Source: Chara braunii (lineage: Eukaryota; Streptophyta; Charophyceae; Charales; Characeae). Taken from it: a stretch of 35,354 nucleotides of DNA. The position numbers were made by a program, and so were the translations under genes. The stretch lies in assembly GCA_003427395.1 (NCBI GenBank), contig BFEA01000510.1:184177-219530 (forward strand), given 5' to 3'. This document shows, piece after piece, positions 31,406 to 35,354 of the stretch (position 1 is the stretch's first letter; each line of letters begins with the position of its first letter). The notes beneath the pieces are model-generated. The model did no database searches. It saw only the letters and a program-made list of their open reading frames with translations, and had not been told where the DNA came from.

Positions 31406-31599
31406 TGTCGAGCGCATTCGGTCCGGCAGCGCACCAGGGCAGCGCGGGACCCTCTCGGCCGCGTCACACAAGAGTTGGACCAACCTTGCCGCGAACACAC
31501 ACATGGAGCTTCCGCAAGTCGCTCCGGCCGAGTGCACCAGCCATACCTCTCGCGAGCCCCTACGACAGGATAGGGCCTACGCGAGACACGACTTACCTC

Positions 31600-31631
31600 C
31601 ACCTTACGGGAACTGTCACCTCCCTTCGGTG
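31600..31631 (-). promoter_or_regulatory. Conserved hairpin near the primer end (type B)
   Basis: CACC/GGTG and GGGA/TCCC around the loop CTGTCACC, the counterpart of 14306-14335. The loop is unchanged and the outer stem has changed on both sides. A box A-like TAGCTCGGCGGGG adjoins on the minus strand. Confidence 0.5.
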
Positions 31632-33189
31632 GGCGTATCCCCGCCGAGCTACCAATCCACAGTACGAAAGCTAATCAGTTGCAATCGCAGAGGTGGACCA
31701 GTCGAGGGCGTTTCTCGTTCGCTGTAGCATAGGGGGTACGCACGGTAATACACCTATCGAACCCGCACGCGAACCGACATCTTGGGGGGCTGAAGCCCCA
31801 AGCGCGTCTCGTCGTCCGTCGACAAGGACGCATCCCACGCACCATGCGCACACCACTCTAACAACCACAAAACAAAACACGCACACATACAGATGCACAC
31901 GAAACGACACAACACAAGCAACGCGGCAACGCTCCTAGCCCCTTAGTAGCCGTCCCATAACTTTCCGACGCGGAAATCGGATAGGCATCGCGCGTGAGGC
32001 TTAGTATAAAACCGCGCGGACGCAGGACTAACTCATATCGATTCGCAATGCAAACGTACGCAAGCGGTCGCAATGATGGCGTACTATGTAGTACCCATAC
32101 TCATGTGGTCCTCGTTAATCTCGAGGGTCGCATTCAACACTCAAGTGTCGGCTGACACGCGCCTTGAGGGTTAATCTCTCGACGCTGGACAACCGCCAAG
32201 CGAGGTTGAAGACCACACACCCTCTTCTGCACTCTGTGCAAAGTGGGTAGTACACAGGTCCACACCTGTGGTGGTAGTCGTCCCTTGTGGCCCTAGGGAT
32301 AAGTCCTCCCTGGGCCTTGACGAAAGTCAAGAGGTTTAACTTTGACGGCTGCCACGGACTACAACGTCTAACCATAAAAATCTCTAAGAAGCAAAGGATA
32401 AAAGGGGATCTCCCTTTTCTCTCAAACGCATAATTTGTTTAACCCTTACGCGCGGTCCCAGTAGGCCGCACAAAACACTCGAGATATGTATATACACACA
32501 CATATATATATAGAGGGTTGCTAATATAGGACGATCATTTCTCACAGTCACAGTGGGACCCCTCTCAGCCATATATGTATGTAATCGCAGGCAGTCACAT
32601 CTAGAAGCCGAACCACAACCATACCTGCAATCACATCAAAGATTCATCCAAAAGTCCACGCACTACACGGGGTCAACTTCAATCGTTCCTTGCACTCATA
32701 CCCCTCGCTTTAGCCATACAAGCCTCAACTCGTGCAACTCTCAAATAAATACTCAGTACTTTTGTTGGATGATCATTCAATAAAGTCCGGGTGAAAACAT
32801 AACAAAATAGTTCAATCACAAGGCTAAAGCCTTTAGGTCGAGTGACAGGAGTGAATTGGAGTTGAATTGTAAACCGACGAATCGACAACCGACCTGTTAT
32901 CAGTGATAACAAAAGAGGATTCTCAAGGGATCAAGCTGAATCTAGCCCAAATCCTGAATCAAACGGTCAAGAGGACCTGTAACACAAAACAGGCCAATCC
33001 CCAAGCTAAACCTATAAGTCCATGGAGAATACTCCCCATATCACGATCCCACTCAAATCACCTTAATTAACTAAGTCTGAATCTACCTATAAGCAGTGCC
33101 GAAAGCAAAGGTAGACCCTGACATAATCTCCCCTATTCAGGGTGGATCGCCAAAGTCGCCACCTGTCAAAATATAATCTAACTTCTCTA

Positions 33190-33730
33190 AATCAAGAAAA
33201 TTTCGGCAGCGCTTCCCGTAGGAAAAATGCTTTTTCAGAATTTATATTAGTTCAAATATGAAAGCGTAAATAATATTTTGCTCTAGAAAGTCAAATTTTG
33301 TCTAACTCCCTGGATTAGTAAAAATTTGGGCAGCACTCCTTTTACAAAGGGGGACTTCCCAGATTTACACTAAGTCAGATATGAACTCAAAGACAACTTG
33401 AGTTCAACTTAGACAAGATTTAACCAACTCTTTAGTTTTGCAAAAATTTCGGCAGCACCCCCTTTGAAAAAATGTTAGTCCAAGATTTATACAAAGCTAA
33501 GTTCAGGACTTGAAACTAACTTTGACTTCTCAAAGTCCAATTTTGTCTAACTCCCTGAATTAGCAAAAATTTGGGCAGCACTCCCTTTAGAAAAATAGAC
33601 TTTCCATATTTTTACTAAGTTAGATATAAGAAAAGACAAATTTGAACTTTTGACAAGTCAAAATTCGACTAACTCCATGGTTTTGTAGAAATTTCGGCAG
33701 CTCTTCCCGTAGAAAAAGTAGCTTGCCCAG
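33190..33730. repeat. ~122-bp repeats with TTTCGGCAGC core (longer array)
   Basis: Five units with cores near 33206, 33325, 33446, 33568 and 33690. Again TTTCGGCAGC and TTTGGGCAGC types alternate, each followed by a pyrimidine-rich stretch and GAAAAA. The truncated LTR at 23097-26030 has fewer units, so copy number varies between LTRs. Confidence 0.85.
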
Positions 33731-34039
33731 ATTTATACAAAGCCAAATACAAAAAATTATCCCAGAAAATGCGAGAATTAATCTAAGTAAAAAAAAAAAC
33801 TTAACTCAGAAAATGCAGGAATTGAAACTAACTCCTATAGCTCTAGCACGTGGCAAGCGACTTAAAGCAACTACCTATCAAACTGAAACTCAGATCAAGT
33901 AGTAACCTCACTTAACCACATGCAGGCCAAACCAAAAAGGTAAGTACTCTCGCCATCCCAAGGCCAACTTGGCAGACAATAGTTCATAGTCGTTCGATGC
34001 TTTATCCCTTTATACCCTGCTTACATAAGGCATAAAGTC

Positions 34040-34918
34040 AGGCCATCCAAACTTATGGAATGCGCCTAACTTAGCCATTGAATATACACAAAATAGAGGG
34101 CACAACTACTTCTTTCTTCTTTGGGCGCATGACTAGGCCATTCTAGTCGCCCTGAACTGTTTAAAATATCCAAATTATATATAATTGTCTACACTTAGTC
34201 TTCTAAGGCTGCATATGACTGAACAAACTTAAGTTCAGTCTGCCCCAGTTTACCATCGATTTTATTCTTAATTATACTCTCTTCAGGTTGTGATAGGCTA
34301 TAGTTAGACCACCTAAACTTATATAACAGTTGATTAGCTCGTTCTTATATAAAATAATAATAAGGTATGGCCAAGTTATAACCATTGGGTTCCAGCATGT
34401 GCGAGGCTTTGAGCCAGACCCCCTGAACTTACAGAAGGGTCTAACTTCTCTGCCAGATTCTTTTCTCTCTGAACCATCGTGTATGTGGCATTGAGTAAAA
34501 CCCCCTGAACTTACAGAAGGGTCTGCCTTTTTGCCAAAATTATTTCTTCAGAATAAAGAGCAGGAAGAGACTGAGCCACCTGAACTTACAGAACAGCTTG
34601 GTCTCCTCGTTCAGAAACCAGAAAAACAAGTAAAATCCCAACGAAAACAAGGCAACCCAAAACACCAAAACTTATTGAGCGCCCTAAGTCCCTGAAAATC
34701 AAGCACAATCAAACTCCTCACAGGTCAGAGCAGTCAGGCCACCTGAACTTACAGAACAGCCTGACCCTCCGTACAAACCGTATCACTGAGTCTCCCCAAA
34801 CTTATGGGGACATCCCAACCTTCAGAGTAATCAGACCCCCTAAACTTATAGAAGGGTCTGACTTCTCCATGCAAAACCAAAATAAAACAAAGCGCTGGGG
34901 TTCCCAAAACTTATGGGG
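34040..34918. repeat. Covarying stem-loop family with AACTTA loop
   Basis: About nine members share the loop AACTTA, near 34050, 34316, 34426, 34508, 34583, 34746, 34799, 34843 and 34908. Inner stems: TCCA/TGGA (34046-34059), CTG/CAG (34423-34434), TCCCCA/TGGGGA (34793-34810), CTA/TAG (34840-34851). Outer stems: AGACCC/GGGTCT (34416-34442), TCAGGC/GCCTGA (34734-34764), TCAGACCC/GGGTCTGA (34831-34861). Different stems paired around a constant loop suggest that the fold matters. Confidence 0.85.
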
Positions 34919-35247
34919 ACTCTCTAGCCTTGATGACACAGTCAATCATCATATAAATCCTCCCATCATCCTACCCTTCCGTGATGCAGTTCTTTTCAAC
35001 AGTCTGACTTCATACAACCAACAAAGTTTAAACTGAGACTTGAGCAGGCATTCCTTTACTTAGTATTGTTCAATGTCCTGAAAGTCAAACAAAAAATAAA
35101 GGTAGGGCTGCACTTCATATATTCAGTCAGCGATGCAATAGATAATACAGATAGGGGTTATAACTGGGTTTATAGAGAGGAGTGTACTGGTTACCTTTCA
35201 GTTTCCTGCCTCCAGAACTCCTCCTGAGTTCCGGCAGAGCTCCCGCA

Positions 35248-35354
35248 TCTCGACATTTTCAAATTTTTGTGTTAGAATGTCCGATTAGTTGAAATTTCCA
35301 CGGAAACCTTTTGGTTGATTGTGGACAGTCCGACAGAGCCTTGCCAAATCCTTG
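35248..35354. other. Window edge, nothing recognised
   Basis: Unique-looking sequence outside the LTR end. There is no primer-binding site adjacent to 35247, in agreement with this being the outer LTR end. Confidence 0.5.

Larger units (their letters stand above)
31406..35247 (-). mobile_element. Long LTR, type B, near complete
   Basis: The left end TGTCGAGCGC (31406) aligns with the type A LTR end TGTCGTGCGC (14136) and similarity continues to about 31765. The right end TCCCGCA (35247) matches the other LTR ends. Total 3,842 bp. From 32160 it matches the truncated copy at 23097-26030. No primer-binding site lies left of 31406, where a G/C-rich block is found, and no five-base target-site duplication is visible, so this is an isolated or rearranged LTR. 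A TATAAAA at about 32003 is on the strand opposite to LTR transcription. Frames inside are short and unrecognised. Confidence 0.65.

Noticed and set aside
30887-31573. 228- and 189-codon ORFs on opposite strands across the G/C-rich block
   Set aside because: Stop codons are rare in such G/C-rich DNA, both strands are open at once, the frames cross an A tract and an LTR edge, and no domain is recognisable.
23097-35247. Reading 23097-26030 and 31406-35247 as the two LTRs of one element
   Set aside because: They are strongly diverged, differ in internal satellites, one is truncated, and the DNA between them contains no primer-binding site or retroelement coding sequence.

Overview
The window is repeat-dominated, non-coding eukaryotic nuclear DNA. 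I find no intact, recognisable host gene. It most likely comes from a streptophyte (land plant or charophyte alga). The main reason is a primer-binding site at 14116-14133 (minus strand) that matches the 3' end of plant-type tRNA-Asp at 17 of 18 positions; animal and fungal tRNA-Asp end differently. A type III hammerhead ribozyme, the topology known from plant retrozymes and viroid-like RNAs, agrees with this. A charophyte such as Chara would suit the repeat load and microsatellites, but that is a guess.

Layout. (1) 1-6454 and 16650-23096 are two copies of one segment offset by exactly 16,649 bp. Positions 1-6082 and 16650-22731 are identical apart from one N, and even the isolated Ns coincide; the last ~370 bp are clearly diverged. 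The segment holds the end of a long terminal repeat (LTR), two retroposon 3' ends with (AAT)n tails, CA/TA/CTT/CTGT microsatellites, a tRNA-like Pol III box, and a complete type III hammerhead ribozyme at 3622-3681 (copy 20271-20330) that overlaps an inverted repeat with 84-base arms. (2) 6455-16921 is a decayed LTR retrotransposon on the minus strand: a 2.8 kb LTR (14136-16921), the tRNA-Asp primer-binding site, a ~4 kb leader, a broken gag with a damaged zinc knuckle (about 9045-10064), then fragments. No 3' LTR is visible. (3) 23097-26030 is a second, truncated LTR of another type. (4) 26031-31405 is a mosaic of tandem repeats, microsatellites, A-rich tracts, three structured hairpin repeats and a tRNA-D-arm-like array. 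(5) 31406-35247 is a near-complete 3.8 kb LTR of the second type.

How the parts relate. The LTRs share their two ends but carry different internal satellites. Several internal repeats form short hairpins in which both sides of a stem have changed together while the loop stayed fixed (34040-34918, 15093-16639, 28114-28510). The most notable signals are the hammerhead, its competition with the overlapping long hairpin, and these covarying hairpin families. The duplication should be treated as a possible assembly artefact until tested.
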